From Nitrosomonas sp. Nm166 (GTDB lineage Bacteria; Pseudomonadota; Gammaproteobacteria; Burkholderiales; Nitrosomonadaceae): a stretch of 48,947 bases of DNA. Below, in pieces: positions 8,038-19,200 of the stretch (the stretch's first letter is position 1; each line of letters opens with the position of its first letter). A program made the position numbers and the translations under genes. The stretch covers positions 1-48,947 of the forward strand of contig NZ_FONE01000024.1 of assembly GCF_900112825.1 (NCBI RefSeq), given 5' to 3'. The notes below the pieces were generated by a model. The model was not told where the DNA came from. It searched no databases and worked only from the letters and a program-made list of their open reading frames with translations.

Positions 8038-11000
8038 TTAAACAAAATCCGTCGCCACATTCACGCCCACCAGCAGCACTGCCGCATCATTAAAGAAGGT
8101 ATGAAAATCACCATGAACACCGCCATCGCCCCAGCCATGGCTTAATCCGACGATGCGATCACCTGCATTGCCATTGACTCTCAAGGTATTAGTGGTATCC
8201 GACAGGTTCAGCACATCCGCCGCGGTTAACGTCAATGTATTGTCACCGGTGCCAAACAGGCGAATGGTTTCGATGCCGGTGATCTTGCCGGCCATATCGG
8301 TCAGATTAAGATTCAGGCCGTTGCCCAAGGCCAGCGTATCGTTGCCGCTGCCGCCATCCATAGACTCGAAGTCAAGATCGGATACCCGGATATAGTCATC
8401 CCCCGCTTCACCCAGAAACTCATCCGCACCGCCACGGCCGATCATTCGATCATTGCCGTCCCCCGCCTCGAAGCGCTCCGCTCCCGGAGTGCCCGTGAGG
8501 ACATCATCCCCAGGTGTACCCCGAATGACACCATCATCAGTAAAGCTGCTTCTGCCAAATACCACGTAACTGGAACCGGATCTCTCGCCGTTCGGGTCAG
8601 CGCCAGAAGCACCAACAATCAAATCATCAAAGCCATCGCCATTCACATCCCCGGCACTATTGACTGAGGCGCCCGATTGATCACCACTCACCACACCATC
8701 CAAGCGAAAACCGTTAGTACCATCCAGCGCAGACAAATTCAGCGTGGCATCAAATCCAGTAGGCTTACCAAGCATCACGTAACTAGAACCGGCGTGCGAA
8801 TAACCGTTCGGATCAGCGCCGTAAGCACCGATAAGCAAATCAGCAAAACCGTCGCCGTTAACATCGCCTGCATTGCTAACTGAAAATCCTGAAAAATCAT
8901 AGCCTTCTGCCCCATCCAGGCGAAAGCCGTTAGTTCCATTCAGGCTGGATAAATTCAATATGGCATCAAAACCAGAAGCCTTACCAAACACCACGTAGCT
9001 GGAACCTGAGCTATTGCCATTCGAGTTAGCTCCAGGGGCACTAATAATCACATCGTCAAACCCATCGCCATTAACGTCTCCTGCGCTGCTGATCGATTTG
9101 CCCAGAAAATCAGTTTCATTTGCTCCATCCAGACGGAAACCGTTATTGCCATCAAGGCTGGACAAATCCAGAGTGACACTGAAACCTGAGGCTTTACCAA
9201 ACACTACATAACTGGATCCTGCATTGTAGGTGCCGTTCGGATCAGCGACGAAAGCACCGACAATCACATCGTCAAAACCGTCGCCGTTAATGTCCCCGGC
9301 ACTACTGACTGATCTGTCGGAACCATCATACGCCGACTCACCATCCAGGCGAAAACCGCTACTGCCATCCAGACTGGATAAATTCATCGCAGCATTAAAA
9401 CCGGAAGCCTTGCCAAACACTACGTAACTGGATCCTGCATTGTAGGTGCCGTTCGGATCAGCGCCGAAAGCACCGACAATCACATCGTCAAAACCGTCGC
9501 CGTTGACGTCCCCGGCACTACTGACTGATCTGCCGGAACCATCATACGCCGACTCACCATCCAGGCGGAAACCATTACTGCCATCCAGACTGGATAAATT
9601 CATCGCAGCATTAAAACCGGAAGCCTTGCCAAACACTACGTAACTGGATCCTGCATTGTAGGTGCCGTTTGGATCAGCGCCGAAAGCACCGACAATCACA
9701 TCGTCAAAACCGTCGCCGTTGACATCTCCCGCATTGCTGACCGAGTAACCCGATCTATCATTTCTTTCCACTCCATCCAGTCGGAAACCATTGCCACCGC
9801 CAAGTTCGGATAAATTCAGCGTGGCATCAAACCTCGAGGCTTTACCAAACACCACGTAACTGGAACCTGAGCCATTCGAACCAGCATAAGCAGCATTAAT
9901 AATCACATCGTCAAAACCGTCGCCGTTAACATCTCCCGCAGTACTGACCGAGTAACCCGATCTATCATTTCTTTCCACTCCATCCAGACGGAAACCGTCA
10001 CTGCCATTGAGATCAGCCAGATTAATTACGCCAAGAACCGGTCGATCTGTGCTCACAGATGTATCCACCCGCAACACCGTCCCGGGATTGGTATAAATAT
10101 GATAATTACCCTTAATGCCGCCATCCGTCCAGCCGTCCATAAGTCCAACAACACGATCTCCCGGATTACCATTTACTGTAAAAGTATCGGTGGTGTCTGA
10201 AAGACTAAGCAAGTCTGGCAACGTTAGCGTCAATATATTATTACCGCTACCGGTCAGATCAATCGTTTCAATGCCATTGATTGTGTCATGGAAGTTGGCC
10301 AGATTCAGATTAATACCACCACCCACCAATTCCAAGGTATCGTTACCCGTACCGCCATTGATCAGCTGGAAGTCAAGATCCGGTACCATGATAGTATCGT
10401 CACCGGTATCACCATAAAAAACATCCGCCCCACCAAGGCCATTCATGCGATCGTTACCGCCACTCGCCTCGAAGCGCTCTGCCACTGTGGTGCCAGTGAG
10501 AACATCATCCCCGGGCGTACCGAAATATATCGCCGCATCGAGAAAGTTACCGCCAAATACCACATAGCTGGAACCGGATTGGTCGCCATTCGTATCAGCG
10601 CCAGGCGCACCGATAATCAAATCAGCAAACCCATCGCTGTTGACGTCACCTGCACTGCTGACCGAACTGCCCGATTTGTCACGTGCCGCCACTCCCTCTA
10701 TGCGAAAACCACTGCTGCCGTCGAGACTAAACACATCCAGGCGGGGGCTAAAACCACCAGCCTTGCCAAACACCACATAACTGGAACCGGACTCAGGGCC
10801 GTTCGGTGCAGCGCTAGGTGCACTAATGATCAAATCATCAAAACCATCGCCATTAACGTCACCTGCACTGCTGACCACTCCACTCGCAAGATCACGTATA
10901 AACCTTGCCCCTTCTATGCGAAAACCATTGTTGCCGTCGAGGCTGGATAAGTTCATCTCAGCACCAAAACCAGATGCCTTGCCAAATACTACATAATTAA

Positions 11001-12000
11001 AGTTATGTTCTCCTGAAGCACCGACAACCACATCATCAAACCCATCGCCGTTGATATCCCCTGCACCGCTGACTGAAGCCCCAGAATTATCATACGCCCC
11101 AACCCCATCCATGCGGAAGCCATTGCTACCATTCAAATTGGATAAATCTACCGCAGCACTAAAACCGGAAGCCTTGCCAAATACCACGTAACTGGCACCG
11201 GAATAATAGGAACTACTATAAGGATCGCCAACAATCACATCATCAAACCCATCGCCGTTGACATCACCTGCGCTACTGACTGAATAGACCACCCTTCCTG
11301 CCAGGTGAAAACCATTTTCGCCATTAAGGCTGGATAAATCCAGCGTGGCACTAAAACCGGAAGCCTTGCCAAATACTACGTAACTGGATCCAGAGAAATC
11401 ACCATCCGGGTCAGCGTCATCACCACCGACAATCACATCATCAAAACCGTCGCCATTGACATCCCCCGCATTGCTGACCCACTTACCCGACGCGCCACCC
11501 CTTACCATGCCATCCAGGCGAAAACCATTGCTGCCATCAAGACTGGATAAATCCAACGTGGCATCAAATCCGGAAGCCTTGCCAAATACTACGTAACTGG
11601 ACCCTGCACCGATAATGCCATTTGGATCAGCATCCGGGGCACCAATAATTACATCATCAAAACCATCGCCATTGACATCCCCCGCATTGCTGACTGAATA
11701 AGCCGGCAAAACAGATTTCGTTGCTCCATCCAGGCGAAAACCATTATTGCCATCGAAGTTGGATAGATCTATCGTGTTGTCAAAACTTGAATCTTTGCCA
11801 AACACCACATAGCTGGATCCGGAATTTTCGCCATTCGGATCAGCAAAGCGAGCACCCACAATCACATCATCAAAACCATCACCATTGACATCTCCGGCAT
11901 TACTAACCGATCCGCCCGAAAAATCATCCTCCGCCGCTCCATCCAGACGAAAGCCATTGCTGCCATTGAGAATAGATAAGTTAATTATCGGTATTGCCAT
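8038..12000 (-). CDS. FG-GAP double beta-propeller / RTX-like protein (array gene 4)
   Basis: This protein has 1320 residues and two units of seven FG-GAP blades. Each unit ends in an RTX-like block (GTPGDDVLTG, then nonapeptides such as GDGNDRMIG) and a GW-x-DGG cap; the last cap ends TDFV. Blades 2, 3 and 4 of the second propeller are almost the same sequence, with VGAFGADPNGTYNAGSSY in two of them and one changed residue in the third, encoded by 216-bp units. Blades 1 and 2 of that propeller share ERNDRSGYSV. The start is ATG 12000 (MAIPIINL) with AAGGAG 9-10 nt upstream; the in-frame start at 12030 lies in the leader and has no RBS. Closed propellers and calcium dependence follow from the family; ligand and export route are unknown. 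Confidence 0.93.
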   Translation of the reverse strand: MAIPIINLSILNGSNGFRLDGAAEDDFSGGSVSNAGDVNGDGFDDVIVGARFADPNGENSGSSYVVFGKDSSFDNTIDLSNFDGNNGFRLDGATKSVLPAYSVSNAGDVNGDGFDDVIIGAPDADPNGIIGAGSSYVVFGKASGFDATLDLSSLDGSNGFRLDGMVRGGASGKWVSNAGDVNGDGFDDVIVGGDDADPDGDFSGSSYVVFGKASGFSATLDLSSLNGENGFHLAGRVVYSVSSAGDVNGDGFDDVIVGDPYSSSYYSGASYVVFGKASGFSAAVDLSNLNGSNGFRMDGVGAYDNSGASVSGAGDINGDGFDDVVVGASGEHNFNYVVFGKASGFGAEMNLSSLDGNNGFRIEGARFIRDLASGVVSSAGDVNGDGFDDLIISAPSAAPNGPESGSSYVVFGKAGGFSPRLDVFSLDGSSGFRIEGVAARDKSGSSVSSAGDVNSDGFADLIIGAPGADTNGDQSGSSYVVFGGNFLDAAIYFGTPGDDVLTGTTVAERFEASGGNDRMNGLGGADVFYGDTGDDTIMVPDLDFQLINGGTGNDTLELVGGGINLNLANFHDTINGIETIDLTGSGNNILTLTLPDLLSLSDTTDTFTVNGNPGDRVVGLMDGWTDGGIKGNYHIYTNPGTVLRVDTSVSTDRPVLGVINLADLNGSDGFRLDGVERNDRSGYSVSTAGDVNGDGFDDVIINAAYAGSNGSGSSYVVFGKASRFDATLNLSELGGGNGFRLDGVERNDRSGYSVSNAGDVNGDGFDDVIVGAFGADPNGTYNAGSSYVVFGKASGFNAAMNLSSLDGSNGFRLDGESAYDGSGRSVSSAGDVNGDGFDDVIVGAFGADPNGTYNAGSSYVVFGKASGFNAAMNLSSLDGSSGFRLDGESAYDGSDRSVSSAGDINGDGFDDVIVGAFVADPNGTYNAGSSYVVFGKASGFSVTLDLSSLDGNNGFRLDGANETDFLGKSISSAGDVNGDGFDDVIISAPGANSNGNSSGSSYVVFGKASGFDAILNLSSLNGTNGFRLDGAEGYDFSGFSVSNAGDVNGDGFADLLIGAYGADPNGYSHAGSSYVMLGKPTGFDATLNLSALDGTNGFRLDGVVSGDQSGASVNSAGDVNGDGFDDLIVGASGADPNGERSGSSYVVFGRSSFTDDGVIRGTPGDDVLTGTPGAERFEAGDGNDRMIGRGGADEFLGEAGDDYIRVSDLDFESMDGGSGNDTLALGNGLNLNLTDMAGKITGIETIRLFGTGDNTLTLTAADVLNLSDTTNTLRVNGNAGDRIVGLSHGWGDGGVHGDFHTFFNDAAVLLVGVNVATDFV
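9214..9645. repeat. Two tandem 216-bp blade-coding units
   Basis: Units 9214-9429 and 9430-9645 both begin ggatcctgcattgtaggtgc and differ at about seven positions by eye. A third, partial unit starts at 9646. The unit length of 72 codons equals one propeller blade, so this is a young in-frame blade duplication. Confidence 0.9.
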
Positions 12001-12053
12001 GACCAAGAACTCCTTCAAAAAATTCATCAAAAAAACTTACTTGAAAGAAAACC

Positions 12054-12110
12054 TTATTGCGATTTACAAATAATGAAGTAAATACTAGCTCGGAAAAATC
12101 CTACTGCCAA
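12054..12110 (-). promoter_or_regulatory. Promoter copy D with leader inverted repeat
   Basis: Minus-strand TTGGCA (12105-12110), 17-bp spacer, TAGTAT (12082-12087), upstream of array gene 4. A weaker inverted repeat (TTATT / AATAA, 12054-12073) follows downstream of the -10. The hexamers have drifted while the spacing is kept. Confidence 0.55.
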
Positions 12111-12169
12111 CCTGAGCGGTTTTGTGATGTTTTGTGATGGGTAGGGATGAGGCTTCAATAACTTACTTT

Positions 12170-12237
12170 GTCATTCCGAACGCAGTGAGGAAGCTTTGGA
12201 ATCAACAATGCAGATTTCTCGCTGCGCTCGAAGTGGC
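12170..12237. repeat. Junction palindrome, copy D
   Basis: Arms gtcattccgaacgcagtgag and ctcgctgcgctcgaagtggc pair around a loop of about 16 nt, immediately downstream of the stop codon of array gene 5. The second arm has a few substitutions relative to the other copies. Confidence 0.75.
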
Positions 12238-12244
12238 AGTTTCT

Positions 12245-15200
12245 TTAAACAAAATCCGTCGCCACATTCACACCCACCAGCAGCACTGCCGCATCATTAA
12301 AGAAGGTATGAAAGCCGTCATGAACACCACCATCTCCCCAGCCATGGCTTAATCCAACGATGCGATCACCGGCATTACCATTCACTTTCAGGGTATTAGT
12401 AGTATCCGACAGATTGAGCACATCTGCTGCGGTTAACGTCAAGGTATGGTCACCGGTGCCAAATAGATTAATGGTTTCGATGCCGCTGATCTTGCCGGCC
12501 ATATCGGTCAGATTAAGATTCAAGCCATTGCCACCCAGGGCCAGTGAATCGTTACCGATGCCGCCGTCCACAGACTCAAAGCTCAGGTCAGATACCCGGA
12601 TATAATCATCACCTGCTTCACCCAGAAACACATCCGACCCGCCGCGGCCGATCATTCGATCATTGCCGTCCCCCGCCTCGAAGCGTTCCGCTGCCGGAGT
12701 GCCAGTGAGGATATCATCCCCGGGCGTACCCCGTATTACGCCATCATCGATGAAGCTGCTTCTGCCAAATACTATGTAGCTGGAGCCTGAGCTTTCGCCG
12801 TTCGGATCGGATCCAGGGGCTCCAATAATCACATCATCAAAGCCATCGCCATTGACATCTCCAGCACCGCTGACCGAAAAGCTGAAAGAGTTTGATTCAT
12901 CCACTTCTCCGAATAAGCGCAAAACATTTTTGTCTTCCAGACTAGTCAGGTCAATTTGAGCATCAAAGCCGGAAGCTTTACCGAAAACCACATAACTGGT
13001 TCCAGAAAACGTGTCTAATGTGCCAGATGCAGAGCTGTCGACAATCAGATCATCGAAGCCATCACCGTTGATATCACCGGCGCTACTGCTGGCAGCATAA
13101 CTCGAGTAGCCCAAATTGACATTTCCATTCAAGCGAAAACCATTCCTGCCATCAAGTTCTGATAAATTAATGCGAGCATCAAAACCGGAAGCTTTACCGA
13201 AGATGACATAATGGGTATCTATAAGTTGACCATCTTGATTAACCCCATTCGCTCCAATCACTACATCATCAAACCCATCTCCATTGATATCACCAGCACT
13301 GCTGACCGAATAGGCCCGAGTGTCAGCCGAATTTTCTCCATCCACACGAAAACCGTTACTGCCGTCCAGATTGGACAAGTCCAGTTGCGCATCGAATCCT
13401 GATGCCTTGCCGAAGACGACATAATTGGAACCGGGAAAATCAGGATTAAGATTAACATTTGATGAACCGATGATTAGATCGTCAAAACCATCGCCATTGA
13501 CATCTCCAGCGCTATTGACCACAAAAGCCGCACCGTCATTCAAACTATCTCCTTCTATTTGAAAACCGGTACTGCCATCCAGACTGGACAGCGACAAAGT
13601 GGCATTGAACCCGGAAGCCTTACCAAAAATGACAAAATTCGAACCAACACCAAACACACTATTAGTTTTATCTGCACGGGCAATCACATCGTCAAAACCA
13701 TCGCCATTAATATCACCAGCGTTGTCGACTGGCATACCTAATCCATCGAGCCCTACTAGATCAAACTCACTTCCTCCATCCAGACGAAAGCCATTGCTGC
13801 CATCCATACTGGACAAATCAATATGCGCATCGAAACCGGAAGCTTTGCCGAAAACGACGTATTGTTCACCGCTGAAATCGGGTCTCAAGACTCCGACAAT
13901 CACATCATCAAAGCCATCACCATTGACATCTCCAGCTTCACTCACTGAGAATCCTGCTGAATCCTTTGTTGTTGCTCTATCCAGCCGGAAACCATTGCTG
14001 CCATCCAGACTGGACAGGTCAACCTGTGCATCGAATCCGGTTGCTTTACCGAACACCACATAACTGGAACTCAATTTGAATTCATTATTGGGAAATACGG
14101 ATGAATAAAAATCTGTTCCGATAATCACATCATCATAGCCATCGCCGTTGACATCCCCGGCGCTGCTGACCGATGCGCCCGATCCATCAAACTCATTTTC
14201 CCCGTCCAGACGAAAACCATTGCTGCCATTGAGACTGGATAAGTCAAAAACAGGTTTGGCCTTCACTGCAAAATCAATCGGAACATCATTTTCTACCTGT
14301 AATTTCGTACCGTTGTGAATATAAGTGTGATAAAGCGTATCGCTGCCGAAATCATACCAGCCGGGGTCGAGCACGGTGACATGAGCACTGGAATCGCCCT
14401 GGACTTTGATAGTATTGCTGCTCTTAGATAAATCACGAAGCTTATCTGCAGTTAATACAAGTTTATTATCCCTCTTCTCTCCCAAGTCAATGGTTTCTAT
14501 GCCTTTTATGCTGCTTGATTGAGTCAGATCGAGATTCAGTCCATTACCCAGAAGTTGCAGGCTATCATGACCTGTTCCACCCTCGAGTAACGCAAAATTG
14601 AGATCAGGCACACCGATGATGTCATTCCCCGCTCCCGCAACGAATTGATCGGCTCCACCACCACCTAGCAGTATGTCGTCGCCGTCCCCAGCATCGAAAT
14701 GCTCTGCGATTAATGTGCCTTGCAAGTGATCGTCCAGCGAAGTGCCAAAAATTCCTGGCAAGCCTCCACTAACCACATCTACACCACCAAAGATGACGTA
14801 ACTGGAGCCAGCATATCTTTCGCCATTCGGGCTGGCACGCTGAGCGCCGACCAGCAGATCATCAAACCCATCACCATTGACATCCCCAGCGCCGCTGACT
14901 GATGCACCTGAATAATCACCATTATTTTCTCCATCCAACTGGAAACCGCTTTTACTATCCAGATTGGATAAATCGATACGCGCATCGAATCCCGAAGCCT
15001 TGCCAAAAACGACATAGCTGAATCCTTCATTTCTGCCACTTGAGCCAGCACGAGGAGCACCGACAATCAAATCGCCAAAACCATCGCCGTTGACATCACC
15101 GGCGCTGCTGACCGAAGAACCCGAATTATCATTTGCTGCTCCCCCCTCCAGAACAAAGCCGTTATGGCCATCGAGAGTGGACAGATCCAGTGTGGCCGCA

Positions 15201-16222
15201 AAACCCGACGCCTTGCCGAACACCACATAACTGGCCCCGGCGGAAGAGTCATTTGAGTTATCTTGAGGACCACCAATGATCACATCATCGAATCCATCGC
15301 CATTCACATCCCCGGCACTGCTGACTGATCGACCCGATTCGCTATACACTCTCCCATCCAGACGAAAACCATTGCTGCCATCGAGACTGGATACATCCAG
15401 TGTGGCACTAAAACCTGCAGCCTTGCCAAACACCACATAACTGGAGCCATCTGCACCAGGATAATGGTACCTACCAACGGGAGCACCCACAATCACATCG
15501 TCAAAACCGTCGCCATTGACGTCCCCGGCATTGCTGACTGAATAACCAAAAAAATCACGTTCTGCGCTATCCAGGCGAAAGCCGTTATTGCCATCGAGGC
15601 TGGACAAATCCAGCGTGGCATCAAAGCCGGAGGCCTGACCAAATACCACATAACTGGTCTCATCTAGAGTGCCGACCAGCAAATCAGCAAACCCGTCACC
15701 GTTGACATCCCCCGCACTACTGACCGACCGACCCGACGAATCATTCGCCGCTACTCTATCCAGACGAAAACCATTGCCGCCATCAAGGCTGGATAAATTC
15801 AGCGTGGCATCAAAATCGGAAGCCTTACCAAACACCACGTAACTAGAGTTGCCATTGTGGCGAGGAGCACCGACAATCACATCATCGAAGCCGTCACCGT
15901 TAACATCCCCCGCATTGCTAACTGAGAATCCACTCCCCTCATTAGATTGCTCAACCCCATCCAAACGAAAGCCATTGCTGCCGTCGAGGCTGGATAGATT
16001 CAGTACAGGATCAAAACCAGAAGCTCGCCCAAACACCACATAACTGGAGCCGTCGAGACCGCTGGCATAAGGAGCACCGATAAGTAAGTCAGCAAAACCA
16101 TCGCCGTTGACATCCCCTGCATTACTGACTGATGTGCCCGAAAGATCACCACTCGCCACGCCATCAAGACGAAAACCATTACTACCATCCAGATTGGATA
16201 AATTAAAAACTGGAGTACTCAT
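12245..16222 (-). CDS. FG-GAP double beta-propeller / RTX-like protein (array gene 5)
   Basis: This 1325-residue protein has two seven-blade units. It is the most divergent double-unit member in its middle: the first RTX block reads GTSLDDHLQG then GDGDDILLGGGGADQF, and its cap reads PGWYDFGSDTLYHTYIHNG instead of GWTDGG. The C-terminal RTX block and cap (GTPGDDILTG to TDFV) are again nearly identical to the other copies. The start ATG 16222 (MSTPVFNL) has GAGGAG about 8 nt upstream, different from the AAGGAGTTC of its paralogues. Only 63 bp separate it from the stop of array gene 6, with no promoter module or palindrome, so it is probably co-transcribed with gene 6. The product is inferred to be a secreted calcium-binding adhesin-like protein. 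Confidence 0.93.
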   Translation of the reverse strand: MSTPVFNLSNLDGSNGFRLDGVASGDLSGTSVSNAGDVNGDGFADLLIGAPYASGLDGSSYVVFGRASGFDPVLNLSSLDGSNGFRLDGVEQSNEGSGFSVSNAGDVNGDGFDDVIVGAPRHNGNSSYVVFGKASDFDATLNLSSLDGGNGFRLDRVAANDSSGRSVSSAGDVNGDGFADLLVGTLDETSYVVFGQASGFDATLDLSSLDGNNGFRLDSAERDFFGYSVSNAGDVNGDGFDDVIVGAPVGRYHYPGADGSSYVVFGKAAGFSATLDVSSLDGSNGFRLDGRVYSESGRSVSSAGDVNGDGFDDVIIGGPQDNSNDSSAGASYVVFGKASGFAATLDLSTLDGHNGFVLEGGAANDNSGSSVSSAGDVNGDGFGDLIVGAPRAGSSGRNEGFSYVVFGKASGFDARIDLSNLDSKSGFQLDGENNGDYSGASVSGAGDVNGDGFDDLLVGAQRASPNGERYAGSSYVIFGGVDVVSGGLPGIFGTSLDDHLQGTLIAEHFDAGDGDDILLGGGGADQFVAGAGNDIIGVPDLNFALLEGGTGHDSLQLLGNGLNLDLTQSSSIKGIETIDLGEKRDNKLVLTADKLRDLSKSSNTIKVQGDSSAHVTVLDPGWYDFGSDTLYHTYIHNGTKLQVENDVPIDFAVKAKPVFDLSSLNGSNGFRLDGENEFDGSGASVSSAGDVNGDGYDDVIIGTDFYSSVFPNNEFKLSSSYVVFGKATGFDAQVDLSSLDGSNGFRLDRATTKDSAGFSVSEAGDVNGDGFDDVIVGVLRPDFSGEQYVVFGKASGFDAHIDLSSMDGSNGFRLDGGSEFDLVGLDGLGMPVDNAGDINGDGFDDVIARADKTNSVFGVGSNFVIFGKASGFNATLSLSSLDGSTGFQIEGDSLNDGAAFVVNSAGDVNGDGFDDLIIGSSNVNLNPDFPGSNYVVFGKASGFDAQLDLSNLDGSNGFRVDGENSADTRAYSVSSAGDINGDGFDDVVIGANGVNQDGQLIDTHYVIFGKASGFDARINLSELDGRNGFRLNGNVNLGYSSYAASSSAGDINGDGFDDLIVDSSASGTLDTFSGTSYVVFGKASGFDAQIDLTSLEDKNVLRLFGEVDESNSFSFSVSGAGDVNGDGFDDVIIGAPGSDPNGESSGSSYIVFGRSSFIDDGVIRGTPGDDILTGTPAAERFEAGDGNDRMIGRGGSDVFLGEAGDDYIRVSDLSFESVDGGIGNDSLALGGNGLNLNLTDMAGKISGIETINLFGTGDHTLTLTAADVLNLSDTTNTLKVNGNAGDRIVGLSHGWGDGGVHDGFHTFFNDAAVLLVGVNVATDFV

Positions 16223-16285
16223 GATTAACTCTCCTCTAAAATCATCTTTGAATTTCTGCTGTATTCACCGTGAAGTACACTTTTG

Positions 16286-19200
16286 CTACACAAAATCCGT
16301 CGCCACATTCACGCCCACCAGCAGCACTGCCGCATCATTAAAGAAGGTATGAAAATCACCATGAACACCACCATCTCCCCAGCCATAGCTTAATCCAACG
16401 ATGCGATCGTCGGCATTGCCATTGACTTTTAAGGTATTCGTAGTATCCGACAGGTTGAGCACATCCGCTGCGGTTAACGTCAGAGTATTGTCACCGGTGC
16501 CAAATAGATTAATGGTTTCAATGCCGCTGATCTTACCGCTCATATCGGTCAGATTCAGATTCAGGTCGCTGCCGCCCAAGGCCAGCGTATCGTTGCCGAT
16601 GCCGCCATCCACAGACTCAAAGCCAAGGTCCGATACACGGATATAGTCATCCCCCGCTTCGCCCAGAAACACATCCGCCCCGCCATGGCCAATCATCAAA
16701 TCATCACCCGCGCCCGCTTCAAAGATTTCTGCTATTGATGTGCCATGGAGATTGTCTGCCTCAGGTGTGCCAGACAAAATCACCTTACCGATATTGCGAC
16801 TGCCAAATACTACGTAGCTGGAACCGGAGCTGTCGCCGTTCGGGTCAGCTCCAGTAGCACCCACAATTAAATCATCAAAACCATCTCCATTGACATCTCC
16901 GGCACTGCTGACCGATTGGCCCGAATAATCAATCGCTGCTACTCCATCTAAGCGGAAACCGGTATCACTGTTGAGACTGAATAAATCCAGCGTGGCGCTA
17001 AAACCGGAAGCCTTGCCGAACACCACGTAACTAGAGCCAGAGTTATAGCCATTCGGATCAGCACCGCTGGCACCTACAATCAAATCATCAAAACCATCAC
17101 CATTGACGTCCCCTGCATTGCTAACTGATCTTCCCGAAGAATCAAACTCCGCAACTCCATCCAGGCGGAATCCATTGCTGCCATCGAGATTGGAAAGGTC
17201 CAGTGTGGCATCAAAACCGGAAGCCTTGCCAAACACCACGTAACTGGCGCCGGAATAATCGCCATTCAGGTCAGCACCGTCAGCACCTACAATTAAATCA
17301 TCAAAACCATCGCCATTTACGTCTCCGGCATTGCTGACCGAAGTGGAAAAAAAATTATCATTAGCTGGTACATCCAAGCGAAAACCATTGCTGCCATCGA
17401 GGCTGGACAGATCCAGTGTGGCATCAAAACCGGAAGCCTTACCAAATACCACATAATTGAAAACGGGGTTAGTGAAGTTCGGAACAGATGTAGAACCGAC
17501 ACCAACAATCACATCATCAAAGCCATCGCCGTTGACGTCTCCCGCACTGCTGACAGGCCCGGTTGATTGATCTGTAACTATGCCATCCAGGCGGAAACCA
17601 TTATTACCATCCAGATTGGATAAATTCTGCGTAGCAGCAAAACCGGTAGCCTTGCCAAATACTACGTAGCTTGAACCTGTGACGTAGACATTCCCGTCAA
17701 TGTCAGTATAAGTAGAAGCACTGACAATCACATCATCAAAACCGTCACCGTTGACATCCCCTGCATTGCTGACTGAATCGCCCGAAAAATCTCCCCCTCT
17801 TTCCCCATCCAAGCGAAAACCATTGCTACCATCAAGGCTGGATAAATTCAGCGTGGCACTAAAACCGGAGTCCTTACCAAACACGACATAGCTGGCGCCG
17901 GAAGAACCGCCGTTCGGATCAGCACCACGAGCACCGATAATCACATCGTCAAAACCATCGCCGTTTACGTCTCCGGCATTACTGACTGAATCGCCCGAAG
18001 AATCTCTCCGTGCCGCTCCATCCAAACGAAAACCATTGCTGCCGTCGAGGGTGGATAAATCCAGCGTGGCACTAAAACCGGAAGCTTTACCAAACACCAC
18101 GTAACTGGAGCCGGATCTATCTTCATTTGGATCAGCTCCAAAAGCTCCAATAATCAAATCATCAAAACCGTCTCCATTAACATCTCCGGCATTGCTGACC
18201 GATCCACCCGAAAAATCTTCCGCCGCCACCCCATCCAGGCGAAAACCATTGCTGCCATTGAGACTGGCCAGATTGATGCCTCCGAAATCCGTCATCACAC
18301 CCATTGCAACCCGCAACATTGCCTCGCCTTGAGTATAAATCTGAAAGTTGTCACTGATGCCCCTATACGTCCAACCACTACTCAGCCCAATAATGCGGTC
18401 CCCTGCATTACCATTCACTTCCAGGGTATTGGTAGTGTCCGATAGCTGAAGTAAATCCACTGCGGTCAAAGTCAAGGTGTTGTTGCCGATACCTTGTAAA
18501 TCAATAGCTTCGATGCCGCTGATCTTGTCACTGGCTCTAGTAAGATCCAGATTCAGGCCGCTTCCGTCCAAACTCAGGATATCTTTGCCACTGCCCCCAT
18601 CCACCAGTACAAAGTCAAGGTCGGATACCCGAATTTCGTCATCGCCAGCATCTGCATGAAACTCATCCGATCCGCCGCCGCCGATCATTAAATCATTGCC
18701 ATCGCCCGCATTAAAGATCTCCATTGCTGATGTGCCCGTGAGGATATCATCCCCAGGTGTGCCCGAATAAGTCACCGTGCCGGTAAATTGGCTACTACCA
18801 AATATTATGTAGCTGCCGACAGATGTATATGGATATGCAGCAGTAGTAGCGCCTGGTGCAGCGACCATCAAATCATCAAATCCATCGCCGTTGACATCCC
18901 CTGCACTGCTGATCGACCTGCCCGCATAATCAAATGCAGCCACGCCATCCAATCGAACACCACTATTGCTGTCGAGACGGGATAAATTCATTGTGGCATC
19001 AAACCCGGAGGCCTTGCCAAACACCACGTAACTGGAGCCGGAAGAATCGCCGTTCGGATCGGCATCAGGAGCGCCGACAATCACATCATCAAAACCGTCA
19101 CCATTCACATCTCCGGCAGTGCTGACCGAAAAACCCGATTGATCATATGCAGCCACCCCATCCAGGCGAAAACCATTGCTACCGTCCAGGCTGGACAGGT

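Noticed and set aside
7878..8060. 60-codon minus-strand ORF at the gene 4 / gene 3 junction
   Set aside because: It lies across the palindrome and promoter module and has no supporting RBS or conservation in the other junction copies.
1618..12237. Junction palindromes as Rho-independent terminators
   Set aside because: The stems are long enough, but no T tract follows on the minus strand; kept as palindromic repeats of uncertain function.
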